Assembly: GCF_003259335.1 (NCBI RefSeq)
Contig: NZ_QLLL01000004.1
Location: 387,689 to 451,688, forward strand
Direction: 5' to 3'
Origin: Chitinophaga skermanii
GTDB taxonomy: Bacteria > Bacteroidota > Bacteroidia > Chitinophagales > Chitinophagaceae
Length of the DNA: 64,000 nt
Below, piece after piece: positions 32,288-43,354 of the stretch. The stretch's first letter is position 1, and each line of letters begins with the position of its first letter. The notes beneath the pieces were generated by a model. It was given only the letters and a program-made list of their open reading frames with translations. It was not told where the DNA came from and ran no database searches. The translations under genes and the position numbers were made by a program.

Positions 32288-35200
32288 ATGATCGTTAAGC
32301 GCTTACGGCACGTAATTACTAGCCACTTATTGCGTAATGCTACACCTACCGCTAAAGTTTTGCTCCCGCTGATGGTTGTTGGGCTGCTGTTAATGGCATG
32401 GCCATCTTCGTTATTTGCCCAGCAATGTACAGGTTCGTTAGGTGACCCTGTTTTTAAAGAAACCTTCGGCAATGCAGGCACCACGGTGAAACCAACTTTA
32501 GGTGGTCCATTGCCTAACGGGGTAACCAACTATACTTATTTCAGCCCTCAAACGCAACCGAACATGTCGGAAGGGCCTTATCCTGGGCAGTATACGATTA
32601 GTAATTCTACATACGGGTACCGCAACCATTACTTCGTGGATCGTCCAGATCATACATCGGGAGATGGTACCGGGTATTGTATGGTGGTAGATGCCCAAGC
32701 AACGCCGGGTCAATTCTATGAACGTACGATTACCGGGTTATGTGCCGGTACAACGTTCGAGTTTTCCGCTTGGATCATGAATATTAACCCCAACACAAGT
32801 AGCTCGAAACCCAGCCTTCGATTTGATATATATGATGCGAATAACCCGAATGGGACACCTATCGCCACTGTATCTACGGGTGAAGTTGCCTATCAATCGC
32901 CCGGTACTTGGGTGCGTTTGGCAGGTATGTTTCAAATGCCTTCCACTACCAGTACAGTTATACTCAGAATATTCAGTAATACCCCTAGTAGCCAAGGGAA
33001 TGACCTGGCGTTGGACGATATAGCCTTCGCGGCATGTGGTCCTCCATTTGTATTTACCCAACAAGCCGGCATTGTGTGTGCGGGTGGTACTGCATTAATG
33101 AACGTAAGTTTACCCGCCGGCAGTTATTCTCAATATTTCTTTCAACTTCAAAAAAGAGCCATCGGTACGGAAGCTTGGTCGGACGAAGGTGGCGTAATCA
33201 ATAATGGAACAAACAATGCATATACTTTTACTATAAATAACGCGCAAGGTGGTTTTGAATATAGGGTTGTGGCTGCTGGAGGAAGATCTGAAATGGGGAA
33301 TGTAAACTGTAGAGTTGTATCGGACCCACTGGAACTAAAGATTATTGATTTCAGTATGTCGATTACCGGCACACCAGCTATTTGTTCAGGTACATCTACT
33401 ACCTTAAATGCTGTTGTAACACCTACACCAGGTACAGGTACACCTACTACAGGCTTTACGTATACTTGGGAAACAAGCACAACGGGTACAGGTGGCTGGA
33501 CAGTAGTAAGTGGTCAAACGGGGGCCACATTGAATACCGGGGTATTAACAGCCAACCGTTATTACAGGGTATCCGCTGTGGTGAATGGTTGTAGTGGTTC
33601 GGGGGCGAGTGCAGCTTATTTGGTAACCGTTAACCCGGCAGTAAGTGTAACCATGCCAACGGAAACAACGATTTGCGAGGGAACGCCTATTGTGCAAATA
33701 CCGTATACAGCCACCTCGGGTACACCCGATCGGTATACGATTAGGGGGCAAGGAGTGCCTGGGTTTACAGATATTGTAAATGCTACATTAACGGGATCGC
33801 CGATTCGAGCTACGGTACCGAATGGTTTGCCTGCAGGGATATACAATTTCACCATCCAGTTTAGTAATAGCGCAACAGGGTGTAATTCCCCGGCCATTCC
33901 ATTGATATTACATGTGGATGGTGCGCCAACAGTAGCCGCTGCCGGTCCTGATCAAACATTATGTGCTACCACCACTGCTACCATGGCAGCGAATGTAGCC
34001 ACTGTAGGTGCAGGTGTTTGGTTACAAATAAGTGGTCCTAATACAGCTATCATTACAACACCTAATAGCCCAACCACCACCATGACAGGCTTAGTGCCTG
34101 GCAGCTATGTTTTCCAATGGAGAATAGCAAATGGTGTATGTATATCAACATTTGATAACGTAACGATTAACATCACACCTGCTACTACCATCGCGAATGC
34201 AGGGGCTGATATAACCCAATACAACTCCGGTGTATTTAACTTAATGGCGAATACACCTGTAAATGGCACGGGAGCTTGGTCGGTTATTAGTGGATCTGCA
34301 ACATTGGGTTCTACAACTAATCCACGCACAACTGCAACAATAGGCGTTAATACGAGTGCCACATTAGTATGGACGATAACAAATGGTATTTGCCCACCAT
34401 CCAGCGATACAGTGGTCATTACCTATACTAGCCGGGCCGACATACAGGTAACAAAAGTGGTGCGCGAAAATGGGCCCTATTTAGCTGGTCAGGATATCCA
34501 GTATGATATGGTGATTTTGAATGCCGGGCCATCTAACGCCACGAATGTACAAATTACGGATGCCATACCGGCAAATGTGATCGTATCGAATGTAAGTGTA
34601 GGCGCTGTAGGAGCTGCGACGATTGTACAGAATAATTCTACGAATACCAACGTATCTGTTATTGCAAATATACCTACGGGAGCATCGCGTATTGTGGTGG
34701 TGGTTGAAGGGAAGATTAACCCTGCCTTTGAGGGCGATTTAACGAATACCATTACAGCTGTATCAACTGATGTACCAGATCCCGATGGTGCAACAGCTAC
34801 CGTTACAATACCTGTTGTAAGGAGGCCATTTATGACCTTAGAGAAAAACGCACCGGCTTCTGTAGCAGCAGGCGAAAGCATGCAGTTTACTATAGCAGTA
34901 GAGAATGATGGTTTAGGGGATGCGATTGGAACGGTAATTACGGATGCTGTATCGAATAAATTGACGAATGTAACTTGGTCGGCCACTGCAACAGGTCGCC
35001 AAAGCATTGTATCCGGTGCAACCGGTAGCGGCAATACTATCAGCATTATGGCGAACATGCCTGCAGGAGATACAGGTAAGGTGTACATCACGATTAATGG
35101 TACCGTGCGTGCAGATGCAACAGGTACAATTGAAAACGTGGCTGTGGCCAATCCTGCGGAGGTAACTGTAGGAGAAACAACGTCGAACACAACGCATACT

Positions 35201-38200
35201 GTGATTACCAGCTCTTTGGGATTGGTGATTGATAAGAGTCATGTTGGAAACATAATTGGAACGGCTGGGTTGCCGGTAACGTATGTGTTGAAGGTGTTTA
35301 ATAATGGACCGAGTAACGCGGTGAACACGCGTATTTTGGATACCATTCCTGCCAACTTTACCAATGTTACTTGGAGCACCCAGGTAGTAGGTGCAGCGGC
35401 TGTAACTGCCGGCGCAACGGGTAGTGGCAATATTGTAGATGTAAGAGCGAACATTCCAGCCGGTAATTCAAACATAGTAGCAGTAACCATCACCGCCACC
35501 GTTAATCCAAGCTTTGCAGGCAATATTACGAATACAGCCTACGCTATTCCTGCCGAAGTAGGTGCCGAAACAGTATCGGATATTGATATGCTCACTGTTC
35601 GGAAACAAATGGCATTTACGGCGCAAAAAAGTGGACCGGCTACTGCAATTGCAGGAGAACAAATATCGTATACAATTGATGTTACAAATGGTGGCCCTTC
35701 TAATTCAACAGCCACTGTTATCCGCGATAATATTCCAGCAGCGATATACAACGTAACTTGGACAGCGTCCGTGCTAAGCGGTACAGCCACTATTACAGCC
35801 GGTGCAACTGGTTCAACTAACAATGTAGCCGTTACGGCGAATATGAATGCGAATGCAGTTATTCGCATTATTGTAAGTGGCACCATTCTACCACAAACAA
35901 CAGCAACCATTAAAAATACGGCAAGTGTTACACCATCAGAAGCCAATGTAAGCAGTGTTAATTCTAACGAGGTCGTAACTACCTTAGAAAGCGCCGCTGT
36001 ATTAAGTATTACTAAATCCGGGCCAGCAACAGCTTCTGCCGGTAATACGATTACATACATACTGAGGGCAACTAATAATGGTCCTAGCTTCGCAAGAGAC
36101 TTTGTAATTAATGACGTGGTACCAAGCAGTATTACCGATGTGTCGTGGGTAGTTAATTCGGCTGGCAATGCTAGTGTAAATAGTTTAAAAGGAATAGGTA
36201 ATAATATTCAAGTCACAACTAGCTTAGCGCCTGGTGCAAATAATTATGTAGAAATAGTTGTAACAGGTACCATCAACCCGTCTTTCCAAGGTACCATTAC
36301 TAACACGGCTACTGTTGTTCCTACAGAACCGAATAGTACAGGCGATACAGCTTCACAAGTAACGGTAGTGAGTAGAACTCCTGAGCTACGTATCAGCAAA
36401 GCCACTACTCGCTTAGTAGCAGCTGGCGACAGTATTCATTATAGGATAAATGTGATTAACATTAGTACATCTGATGCATTAAATGCCTTCATCTCCGATA
36501 CGGTACCGGGCAGTATAGCAGGCGTACGGTGGTCGGCAGTAGCAGAAGGAAATGCCAGCATCATTGGGGCTACAAGCGGATCGGGCAATATAATTGGTGT
36601 GAATGGCAATATCCCAAGTGGACAAAACAACAGGATTGTGCTGATCATCAGCGGCATTACAAGTCCAGCATTTGACGGCCGGATTGTAAATACTGGATAT
36701 GCTTTAACAGCAGAAACGGGTGTTCAAATCTTAGATACTGCAATATCGTTAGTCCGTAAAATCCCAACGATCAATATCACCAAATCAGGACCGGCTATAG
36801 CGAATGCGGGAGAAAAAATTGTATATACCGTTGTAGTAGATAATACCAGTCTTTCCGACGCAGATAACTTAGTGATCCAAGATGATGTACCGGCTATGGT
36901 ACAAAATGTTACTTGGACAACCTCAACAAAAGGGGATGTGGTAATATCAACAGGTGCCACTGGCAGCGGAAATAATGTTGGATTAAGTGCGCATATTGGT
37001 GGTGGTGGAAATAGTCAAATTGTGATTACCATTACAGGTACTATCGATCCTACCTTTACTGGTAACATTGTAAATACGGCTGCGGCATTACCATCTGAAC
37101 CTGGTGCTACACCGGCAAATGCGGAACCAGTAATTACGGTTGTAAATAAAGCGGTGAATTTACGCATTAGGAAGGCAGGTCCAAGTTCTGTAAATGCTGG
37201 AGTGGAAGTACCTTATGCTATTGTAGTAACTAACACTGGTCCATCTGCAGCTGTAAATACTGTAATTACAGATGTTATACCTGCGCAATTGCAAGATATA
37301 TATTGGCGAGCACACGGTACTAATGGTGCTAATATTACTTCAGATTCAACGGGTGATAGTCATACAATTAGTATCACTGCTAACATCCCTGTTGGTGGTT
37401 ATATCAATATTGAGGCGGGAGGTATTGTACCGGCATCTGTCACTAGCGATACATTATATAATGTGGCCACAGCCGATCCTGCAGAGGCGGGCAGTGCTAC
37501 TGTTGCTTCAGATACAATTGTTACGATTGTAGCACAACGTCCAGATATTTCGATCATAAAAGTGGGACCTTCCGACGCTTCTGCTGGTGAAACTATTTTA
37601 TATGGTATAAGAGTGGTGAATTTCGGACCAAGCGATGCGAAAGGAGTGGTGATTACAGATACCATCCCTGCAAATATATCGAACGTAGCTTGGGCTACTG
37701 TAACCGCAGGTAATGCCAGCATTATTACAGGTGCGAAAGGAACAGGCAATATCCTTCGTATAGTAGCAGATATTCCAGCAGGGGAAACGAATATTGTAAT
37801 AGTGGCAATAGAAGGCAAAATAGATCCTACTTTCGCCGGTACCATTGTGAATGATGCATATGCGAATCCAAATGTGCCGGGCTTTAATACACTGCACTCG
37901 CAAGTATCGACTGTAGTAGCAAGAAAAGCGAATGTAAGCATCTCAAAAGTTGGTCCAGCCAACATTGCTGCAGGTGAACAAATTCAATATACAATTGAAG
38001 CGACCAATTCCGGTCCTTCTTACGCCAATAATATTACTATTACAGATGCAATTCCAGCGGCTGTTATCAACGCTAGTTGGGTAGCAACCGTGCAAGGTGG
38101 AGCGGTAATTAGTTCGGCCGCAAGTGGTACTGGTAATGTTTCCTTGAATGGTAATATTCCTACAACAGGTAAAATATCCATTGTAGTAACAGGCACAGTA

Positions 38201-41200
38201 GATCCGAATACTACTGTTACTAGTATTACTAATACAGCTATCTTAAGAAACGATCCAGCATGGACAAATACGCCAGGTGATACTTCTTCTGTAACCACCA
38301 ATATTGCATACGTAGCGAATTTACGTATCAATAAAGCCGGTCCTGCTAACCATGCTGCAGGCGAGGCTATTGAATACGTTATTACTGTAGAAAATGATGG
38401 TCCTACTAATGTGAAAGGGGCGGTTATTTCGGATATACTACCGGCCGCTATATTAAATGGATCATGGATGGCAGTTGGCAACGGTAATATTGCGAATATA
38501 TCACCTGCCAGCGGTTCGGGTAATGTGAACCTAACAGCGGATATTCCTGCCGATGGTAGTACATTAACGATTGTTGTATCTGGGATCATGTCGCCTGCTG
38601 TAGTGAACGGTTCTTCCATCATTAATACAGCTACTGTAAACTTACCAACTGGTACCATCATTACAGATCCAAATCCTGCTGATAATACCAGCACTATTAC
38701 AACAATAGTAGATAACAACCCAGTTGTTAGAATATCGAAAACGGGGCCTGCCAGTGTTATCGTGAACGATACAATTGTATACAGAATTGTAGTAACGAAC
38801 GGTGGTAGCGGGAACATTACGAATGCAGTTATCACCGACAATGTACCTAACACTATACAAGTAGTAAGTTGGAATGCACTTGCCACCGGTGTTGCATCAA
38901 TTACTGGTGCTGCTTCAGGTAATACGAACACGGTTAGTACTACAGCCGATATCCCTGTTGGGCCATTGAACACCGTTGTAGTAACTATTCGCGGTATTGT
39001 AACAAACACTGCCGGTAATATCATCACAAACACAGCCACCGTAGTAGCTGGTGGAACAACAGTATCTTCTACTACCAGTGCTCAAAATACAGCAACAGAT
39101 GTACGCATCGTGAAGAGCGGCCCACAAACAGCCATAGCTGGGGAAGCGATTTCTTACCGGTTACAAATATTTAATAACGGCCCGCGCAATGTAAATGACT
39201 TACAAATAACGGATATCATTCCTGCAGTTATTACCAATGTATCTTGGCAGGCTATTGCGACCGGCAATGCTAGCATTATGGATAGCGTGCATATAGATAG
39301 TACAGGTAACACTATCAATATTCCTGGTAAAATTGCGGCTGGGGCAGCAAATTACATCACCATTTATATTTCAGGCACTGTAAGTGGTACTACAACAGCA
39401 ACAACTGTTACCAATACTGCAAACGTTACTGTAAATGATGTAAGCGATTATAACTTATCGAATAATACAAGTAGTGTTACGACCACAATTACGCGTCAAT
39501 TTGGACTGGCAATTGATAAAACAGGACCATTAACAGCCCAATCGGGTACGAATGTTTCTTATCAAATTAAAGTCACAAACGACGGCCCTTCCGATGCCAT
39601 AGGTGTAAATATTAATGATTTGGTTCCGACTGATATCATCAATACCCAATGGCAAGTAGCCGTACAAGGTGGAGCGCAAGTAACAGGACCATTTAATGGA
39701 ACGGGTAATACAGTTAACACAACAGGTAACATTCCAGCCGGTGCAGGGAATGTAATTGTGGTAACAGTTACAGGTACTGTTAACAACGATTTCGATGGTA
39801 CCATTACCAATATTGCAACTGCCGGAAATGCTGTTATCCCAACAATTGCCGATACAGCAAGAACAGTTGTTACACGCAAAACCGGTTTAGTAGCAGCGAA
39901 GAGCGGGCCAAATGAAATTACAGCCGGTGACCGGATTACTTATGTTATTACGGTATCGAATGGTGGCCCGGCATTTGCTCGAAATGTAAACATTACAGAT
40001 ACAATTGATAGTAGAATTACGAATGTTGCTTGGGTAGCTACAGGTACAAATGGAGCCGTTATTAATAGTGGTGCTGTAGGTACTGGTCACCAAGTATTGG
40101 TGAATGCGGATATTCCGCCAACAGATACAGCGGTTGTGCGCATTGTGGTAACGGGTGTGGTGCCTTCCGATGCATCGGGTGTAATTACTAATACAGCTAC
40201 TATTACACCGCCAGGTATTGTTAACCCTCCAATTATTACACCACCGATTATTACACCAATTGATAGGCTACCTGAATTGTCTATCTCGAAAACTGGTCCT
40301 ACGGCTGTAGCAGCTGGTGGTACAATTCATTATGTATTGTTGGTTACGAATGATGGGTTAAGTGATGCTGTTGGTGCAACAATTTCAGATCTCGTACCAA
40401 GTACTATTTCGCAAGTAAGTTGGACAGCTACGGCTAATCAAAATGCAACTATTACGGCTGGTGCTGCTGGTAATGGAAATAACATATCAGTAATAGCTAC
40501 TATTCCTCCGAAAGGAACAGTACAAATTGCGATTGACGGTAAGGTGGATTCTACGTATGTTGGTACATTGCTTAACAGCGCTTATGTACGTCCGGCAGAA
40601 CCGGGTAGTAACAGCGATTCTAGTCAAGTTGTAACTAGTGTAAGCAGGCGTCCAGGCGTACGTATTACGAAAAGTGGTCCTGCACGACTAAGCTCCGGTG
40701 CAGCTATTACTTACGTGATTAATGCGACAAACATAGGCCCCAGTGCCGCATTAAATGCAAGTATCCACGATGCTGTTCCAACGGCTATTAAGAATGTAAC
40801 ATGGACAGCTACCACGCAAGGTATGGCAAGCATTATTGGTGCTGCTAGCGGTACTGGTAACGTGGTAAGCTTGAATGGTAACATAGCACCTGGTACAGGT
40901 AATAGTATTCGCGTAACAGTAAATGGTACTGTAGATGCTGCATTCAGGGATACGTTGTATAATAGGGCTATTATCACACCTGCAGATACCGGCGTAGTAG
41001 CCGATACTTCTGGGACAGTGGTAACCGTTATTGTACCGCAACCCAATATTATTATTAGTAAAGATGGACCTAATACAGCTATTGCGGGTCAAGGTATTCA
41101 ATACACCATCACGGTCGGTAACGTAGGCCTGAGCAATGCTGTTGGTACAATTATTACCGATTCCATTCCTGCTGATATTACAAATATAACTTGGACTGCC

Positions 41201-43219
41201 CAAACGAATGGTGTGGCAACTATTACAGGAGCTACCAGTGGTACAGGTAATAATATTTCAACCACGGCCAACATCCCGGCAGGCAACAATAACAAGATTG
41301 TGATCCAGGTAAATGGTACTGTGTCGCCTACGTTTGTTGGTACAATAGTGAATAAAGCATCGGCTAAACCTGCAGAAATAGGAGTGGCTGAGAAATTTGC
41401 ACAGGTAACTACCAATGTAGCTGCTAAAGCTAACCTGCAAATTGCTAAAACGGGTCCTACTACTATGATAAGGGGTACACAGGTGACTTACATTGTTGCC
41501 GTTAGAAATGTTGGTCCGAGTGATGCGGTGGGTGCTGTTGTTACGGATACCGTGCCGAATGTGCTTACGAATGTAACATGGTCAACCTTGTTATTCCGTA
41601 GTGCAAGTGTTACAACAGGTGCGACGGGTAGCGGCAACTTAATAAATCTCACAGCAAATTTACCGGCATCCGATTCAAGTGCCGTATTGCTTGTAATTGC
41701 AGGTACGGTACGACAAGATGCGCCGGACGGTTCTGTAATTAACGTTGGTTATGTAACAAATAATGGTGAATTAAAAGCTTCAAGAGAAGTTGTGAGTTTA
41801 ATTAGAGGTGCTACCGATTTGGCTATTACCAAAACAGCACCAGTTGAAGCATTCATCACAAATACCATTAGCTACCAAGTAACTGTTACCAATAATGGTC
41901 CAAGCGATGCGAATGGAGCGATGATGAAGGATGTATTACCAAATGGTTTAACACAAGCTACTGTACAAGTAACGAATACAACAGGCGGTGCAGCGAATAT
42001 TACAACTAGTATTCAAAACAATAGTATTACCGCTACGCTCGGTACATTCCCTGCTAATGCAAGTGTTGTGTTTACCATCACAGCAGTAGCCAATACTCAA
42101 GGTAACCTCGTAAACGTAGCTACCATCAATACTCCAACTGGTATGAATGATACCGATTCTTCGAATAATATCGCTTCAGCAACCACGCTCATCTTACCGA
42201 AGAGTGCCTTGTCGATCGATAAATCGATAGAACCAGCGGGTGGACCATATAACATTGGTAGTACGCTTACTTATAAAATACATATCACCAACAATGGTGT
42301 AAGGGCAATCAACCCGGTCGTTGTAGTCGACAAATTACCGGCAGCAAACTTGGTGAGCGATCCAACCTATAATACACCACCACGTGGTACAGCCAGTTAT
42401 AATGCGGGCGCTCGTACGTTAACGTGGAATGTTGGTTTGCTAAACGCCGGCGAATCGTTAGATTGGCAATATAACATGGTGTTGTTAGCAGAAGGCGAGG
42501 TGAAAAACACAGCGCTGGTAACTGGTCCTCCAGGTGTATCTACGCCAGATACATCTATTGTAACGATCAACACTGTGCGGTATGCAAACTTGAAAGTGGT
42601 GAAAGTACTAAATACTCCAACACCGCTGAAAGTAAATCAAATCATGCAATTCACCATTACGGCAACGAACCAAGGGCCAGATACCGCTACGAATATTATT
42701 GTGTCGGATATCTTCGCCAATAATATTGGTAACCCAAGTAACATCACAGTCAGTGTTGGTCAAACAAGCTTTGATGCTACTACACGCAGGTTTACTTGGT
42801 CGATTCCACGATTGAACAATGGTGTAAGTGCTACCTTGGTGTACAGTGCCAAGTTGAATAGTGGCGGCAATGTAAGTAACACTGCTACCATTGCAGGTAA
42901 AGAAATAGATGTAGATCTTACAGATAATACGTCTACCATTACCGCAGATATTAGCGACGATTTCTTCATCCCGAATATTATTACACCTAATGGTGATGGT
43001 AAGAATGATAAGTTTGTTATTCCTGGACTCGATAGGTATCCTGGCTCTGCATTAACGATTTATAACCGCTGGGGTAACCAAGTATATCAAAACAAAAACT
43101 ACGATAACTCTTGGGATGGTAATGGCTTAAATGAAAGCACTTACTATTATGTACTTCAATTACGTTCTTCAACAGGCGAAGTGAAGATCGTGAAAGGTTG
43201 GATTGAATTGGTGCGATAA
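32288..43219 (+). CDS. Giant DUF11-repeat cell-surface protein with type IX secretion C-terminal domain
   Basis: This 3643-residue secreted protein has a signal peptide ending near SLFA (residue 44). A carbohydrate-binding-like jelly roll follows (about residues 55-250), then Ig/PKD-like domains to about 715. About 22 DUF11-type beta repeats of roughly 129 residues run to about 3555; each opens with a K-x-G-P-x-x-x-x-A-G core, has a second GPS turn, an IPA..I.NV.W strand and an NTA..P.E end. The last 85 residues are a gliding-motility type (CHU_C) sorting domain (ITPNGDGKNDKF, IYNRWGNQVY, WDG, GTYYYVL-like). It is probably exported by the type IX system and anchored as an adhesin or stalk. 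No PorP/SprF partner follows. Confidence 0.9.
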   Translation: MIVKRLRHVITSHLLRNATPTAKVLLPLMVVGLLLMAWPSSLFAQQCTGSLGDPVFKETFGNAGTTVKPTLGGPLPNGVTNYTYFSPQTQPNMSEGPYPGQYTISNSTYGYRNHYFVDRPDHTSGDGTGYCMVVDAQATPGQFYERTITGLCAGTTFEFSAWIMNINPNTSSSKPSLRFDIYDANNPNGTPIATVSTGEVAYQSPGTWVRLAGMFQMPSTTSTVILRIFSNTPSSQGNDLALDDIAFAACGPPFVFTQQAGIVCAGGTALMNVSLPAGSYSQYFFQLQKRAIGTEAWSDEGGVINNGTNNAYTFTINNAQGGFEYRVVAAGGRSEMGNVNCRVVSDPLELKIIDFSMSITGTPAICSGTSTTLNAVVTPTPGTGTPTTGFTYTWETSTTGTGGWTVVSGQTGATLNTGVLTANRYYRVSAVVNGCSGSGASAAYLVTVNPAVSVTMPTETTICEGTPIVQIPYTATSGTPDRYTIRGQGVPGFTDIVNATLTGSPIRATVPNGLPAGIYNFTIQFSNSATGCNSPAIPLILHVDGAPTVAAAGPDQTLCATTTATMAANVATVGAGVWLQISGPNTAIITTPNSPTTTMTGLVPGSYVFQWRIANGVCISTFDNVTINITPATTIANAGADITQYNSGVFNLMANTPVNGTGAWSVISGSATLGSTTNPRTTATIGVNTSATLVWTITNGICPPSSDTVVITYTSRADIQVTKVVRENGPYLAGQDIQYDMVILNAGPSNATNVQITDAIPANVIVSNVSVGAVGAATIVQNNSTNTNVSVIANIPTGASRIVVVVEGKINPAFEGDLTNTITAVSTDVPDPDGATATVTIPVVRRPFMTLEKNAPASVAAGESMQFTIAVENDGLGDAIGTVITDAVSNKLTNVTWSATATGRQSIVSGATGSGNTISIMANMPAGDTGKVYITINGTVRADATGTIENVAVANPAEVTVGETTSNTTHTVITSSLGLVIDKSHVGNIIGTAGLPVTYVLKVFNNGPSNAVNTRILDTIPANFTNVTWSTQVVGAAAVTAGATGSGNIVDVRANIPAGNSNIVAVTITATVNPSFAGNITNTAYAIPAEVGAETVSDIDMLTVRKQMAFTAQKSGPATAIAGEQISYTIDVTNGGPSNSTATVIRDNIPAAIYNVTWTASVLSGTATITAGATGSTNNVAVTANMNANAVIRIIVSGTILPQTTATIKNTASVTPSEANVSSVNSNEVVTTLESAAVLSITKSGPATASAGNTITYILRATNNGPSFARDFVINDVVPSSITDVSWVVNSAGNASVNSLKGIGNNIQVTTSLAPGANNYVEIVVTGTINPSFQGTITNTATVVPTEPNSTGDTASQVTVVSRTPELRISKATTRLVAAGDSIHYRINVINISTSDALNAFISDTVPGSIAGVRWSAVAEGNASIIGATSGSGNIIGVNGNIPSGQNNRIVLIISGITSPAFDGRIVNTGYALTAETGVQILDTAISLVRKIPTINITKSGPAIANAGEKIVYTVVVDNTSLSDADNLVIQDDVPAMVQNVTWTTSTKGDVVISTGATGSGNNVGLSAHIGGGGNSQIVITITGTIDPTFTGNIVNTAAALPSEPGATPANAEPVITVVNKAVNLRIRKAGPSSVNAGVEVPYAIVVTNTGPSAAVNTVITDVIPAQLQDIYWRAHGTNGANITSDSTGDSHTISITANIPVGGYINIEAGGIVPASVTSDTLYNVATADPAEAGSATVASDTIVTIVAQRPDISIIKVGPSDASAGETILYGIRVVNFGPSDAKGVVITDTIPANISNVAWATVTAGNASIITGAKGTGNILRIVADIPAGETNIVIVAIEGKIDPTFAGTIVNDAYANPNVPGFNTLHSQVSTVVARKANVSISKVGPANIAAGEQIQYTIEATNSGPSYANNITITDAIPAAVINASWVATVQGGAVISSAASGTGNVSLNGNIPTTGKISIVVTGTVDPNTTVTSITNTAILRNDPAWTNTPGDTSSVTTNIAYVANLRINKAGPANHAAGEAIEYVITVENDGPTNVKGAVISDILPAAILNGSWMAVGNGNIANISPASGSGNVNLTADIPADGSTLTIVVSGIMSPAVVNGSSIINTATVNLPTGTIITDPNPADNTSTITTIVDNNPVVRISKTGPASVIVNDTIVYRIVVTNGGSGNITNAVITDNVPNTIQVVSWNALATGVASITGAASGNTNTVSTTADIPVGPLNTVVVTIRGIVTNTAGNIITNTATVVAGGTTVSSTTSAQNTATDVRIVKSGPQTAIAGEAISYRLQIFNNGPRNVNDLQITDIIPAVITNVSWQAIATGNASIMDSVHIDSTGNTINIPGKIAAGAANYITIYISGTVSGTTTATTVTNTANVTVNDVSDYNLSNNTSSVTTTITRQFGLAIDKTGPLTAQSGTNVSYQIKVTNDGPSDAIGVNINDLVPTDIINTQWQVAVQGGAQVTGPFNGTGNTVNTTGNIPAGAGNVIVVTVTGTVNNDFDGTITNIATAGNAVIPTIADTARTVVTRKTGLVAAKSGPNEITAGDRITYVITVSNGGPAFARNVNITDTIDSRITNVAWVATGTNGAVINSGAVGTGHQVLVNADIPPTDTAVVRIVVTGVVPSDASGVITNTATITPPGIVNPPIITPPIITPIDRLPELSISKTGPTAVAAGGTIHYVLLVTNDGLSDAVGATISDLVPSTISQVSWTATANQNATITAGAAGNGNNISVIATIPPKGTVQIAIDGKVDSTYVGTLLNSAYVRPAEPGSNSDSSQVVTSVSRRPGVRITKSGPARLSSGAAITYVINATNIGPSAALNASIHDAVPTAIKNVTWTATTQGMASIIGAASGTGNVVSLNGNIAPGTGNSIRVTVNGTVDAAFRDTLYNRAIITPADTGVVADTSGTVVTVIVPQPNIIISKDGPNTAIAGQGIQYTITVGNVGLSNAVGTIITDSIPADITNITWTAQTNGVATITGATSGTGNNISTTANIPAGNNNKIVIQVNGTVSPTFVGTIVNKASAKPAEIGVAEKFAQVTTNVAAKANLQIAKTGPTTMIRGTQVTYIVAVRNVGPSDAVGAVVTDTVPNVLTNVTWSTLLFRSASVTTGATGSGNLINLTANLPASDSSAVLLVIAGTVRQDAPDGSVINVGYVTNNGELKASREVVSLIRGATDLAITKTAPVEAFITNTISYQVTVTNNGPSDANGAMMKDVLPNGLTQATVQVTNTTGGAANITTSIQNNSITATLGTFPANASVVFTITAVANTQGNLVNVATINTPTGMNDTDSSNNIASATTLILPKSALSIDKSIEPAGGPYNIGSTLTYKIHITNNGVRAINPVVVVDKLPAANLVSDPTYNTPPRGTASYNAGARTLTWNVGLLNAGESLDWQYNMVLLAEGEVKNTALVTGPPGVSTPDTSIVTINTVRYANLKVVKVLNTPTPLKVNQIMQFTITATNQGPDTATNIIVSDIFANNIGNPSNITVSVGQTSFDATTRRFTWSIPRLNNGVSATLVYSAKLNSGGNVSNTATIAGKEIDVDLTDNTSTITADISDDFFIPNIITPNGDGKNDKFVIPGLDRYPGSALTIYNRWGNQVYQNKNYDNSWDGNGLNESTYYYVLQLRSSTGEVKIVKGWIELVR

Positions 43220-43235
43220 ACTGCACATAACTTAC

Positions 43236-43272
43236 AAGGGCGTAACACAACCACTGTGTTACGCCCTTTTTT
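43236..43272 (+). terminator. Terminator of the giant protein gene
   Basis: AAGGGCGTAACACA pairs with TGTGTTACGCCCTT (14 bp, loop ACCAC), followed by a T tract. Confidence 0.9.
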
Positions 43273-43354
43273 ATTTTAAACTTTCAAGGGTACCAATTGT
43301 TAGCCCTATATACAAACCAAAAAGGTTTATTTCTTCACACCTAAAACCGCAGAG

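Noticed and set aside
38020..39039. Long leftward open frames within the giant protein gene (up to 339 codons)
   Set aside because: They mirror the low-complexity Thr/Ala/Val/Ile codons of the DUF11 repeats, have no family features and no start context. Several similar ones lie across 33-42 kb.
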